Assembly: GCA_020860745.1 (NCBI GenBank)
Contig: JAJBTR010000131.1
Coordinates: 1 to 6,070 of the forward strand
From: Lachnospiraceae bacterium
Lineage (GTDB): Bacteria; Bacillota; Clostridia; Lachnospirales; Lachnospiraceae
Length of the DNA stretch: 6,070 nt
Direction: 5' to 3'
The notes under the pieces are model-generated. The model made no database searches and was not told where the DNA came from. It saw only the letters and a list, made by a program, of their open reading frames with translations. Numbering within the stretch: the stretch's first letter is position 1; each line of letters begins with the position of its first letter. The position numbers and the translations under genes were made by a program. Of the stretch, positions 6,017 through 6,070 are shown one piece after another.

Positions 6017-6045
6017 AGTATAGCAAAATGGGTCAGAATTGTAAA
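6017..6045 (-). promoter_or_regulatory. Strong extended -10 promoter for the copy B/chaperonin operon
   Basis: On the - strand TTTACA (6040-6045) and TATACT (6017-6022), each five of six to consensus, are spaced by exactly 17 bases, with a TG one base before the -10 (extended -10). Transcription should start near 6010, with a leader of about 67 bases. No CIRCE operator (TTAGCACTC-N9-GAGTGCTAA) is present between 5944 and 6070. Confidence 0.75.
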
Positions 6046-6070
6046 TTGAAATGGTATATACTTCTTTTAA

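Overview
The window looks like a piece of a Gram-positive, anaerobic Firmicutes chromosome, most likely Clostridia and perhaps a gut Lachnospiraceae. This rests on the strong GGAGG-type ribosome binding sites, the moderate GC content of the genes against AT-rich promoters, and the protein flavour; no species can be named. It holds seven protein genes with no RNA gene, insertion sequence or CRISPR array.

Left part (1-2061, + strand): a full-length but divergent ketopantoate hydroxymethyltransferase (PanB)-like protein is followed 19 bases later by a 72-residue helical protein. An intrinsic terminator at about 1102-1135 closes that unit. Next comes a short-chain dehydrogenase/reductase (SDR) with an Asp at the end of beta-2, suggesting NAD(H). 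Middle (2062-3000): a two-hairpin terminator region separates it from a second, convergent SDR on the - strand, with an Ala-Arg-Arg at the same place, suggesting NADP(H).

Right part (3001-5943): a three-gene chaperone cassette. A divergent GroEL-type chaperonin on the - strand is preceded in its operon by a 142-residue protein that resembles only the C-terminal chaperone domain of trigger factor. A paralogue of that small protein, also 142 residues once its start is corrected to GTG 3289, faces the chaperonin from the other side. The chaperonin keeps the main ATPase residues. It carries an insertion of about 14 residues in the equatorial stem-loop region, has changed apical substrate-binding residues, lacks the Gly-Gly-Met tail, and has no groES or CIRCE operator nearby. 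It is therefore unlikely to be the housekeeping GroEL.

How the parts fit (inference): the layout suggests an accessory metabolic locus in which oxidoreductases and a repurposed PanB-fold enzyme sit beside a dedicated folding system made of a chaperonin plus free-standing trigger-factor-like holdases. The client and the metabolic substrate cannot be read from the sequence. The chaperone cassette and the metal-ligand-poor PanB homologue are the parts most worth attention.
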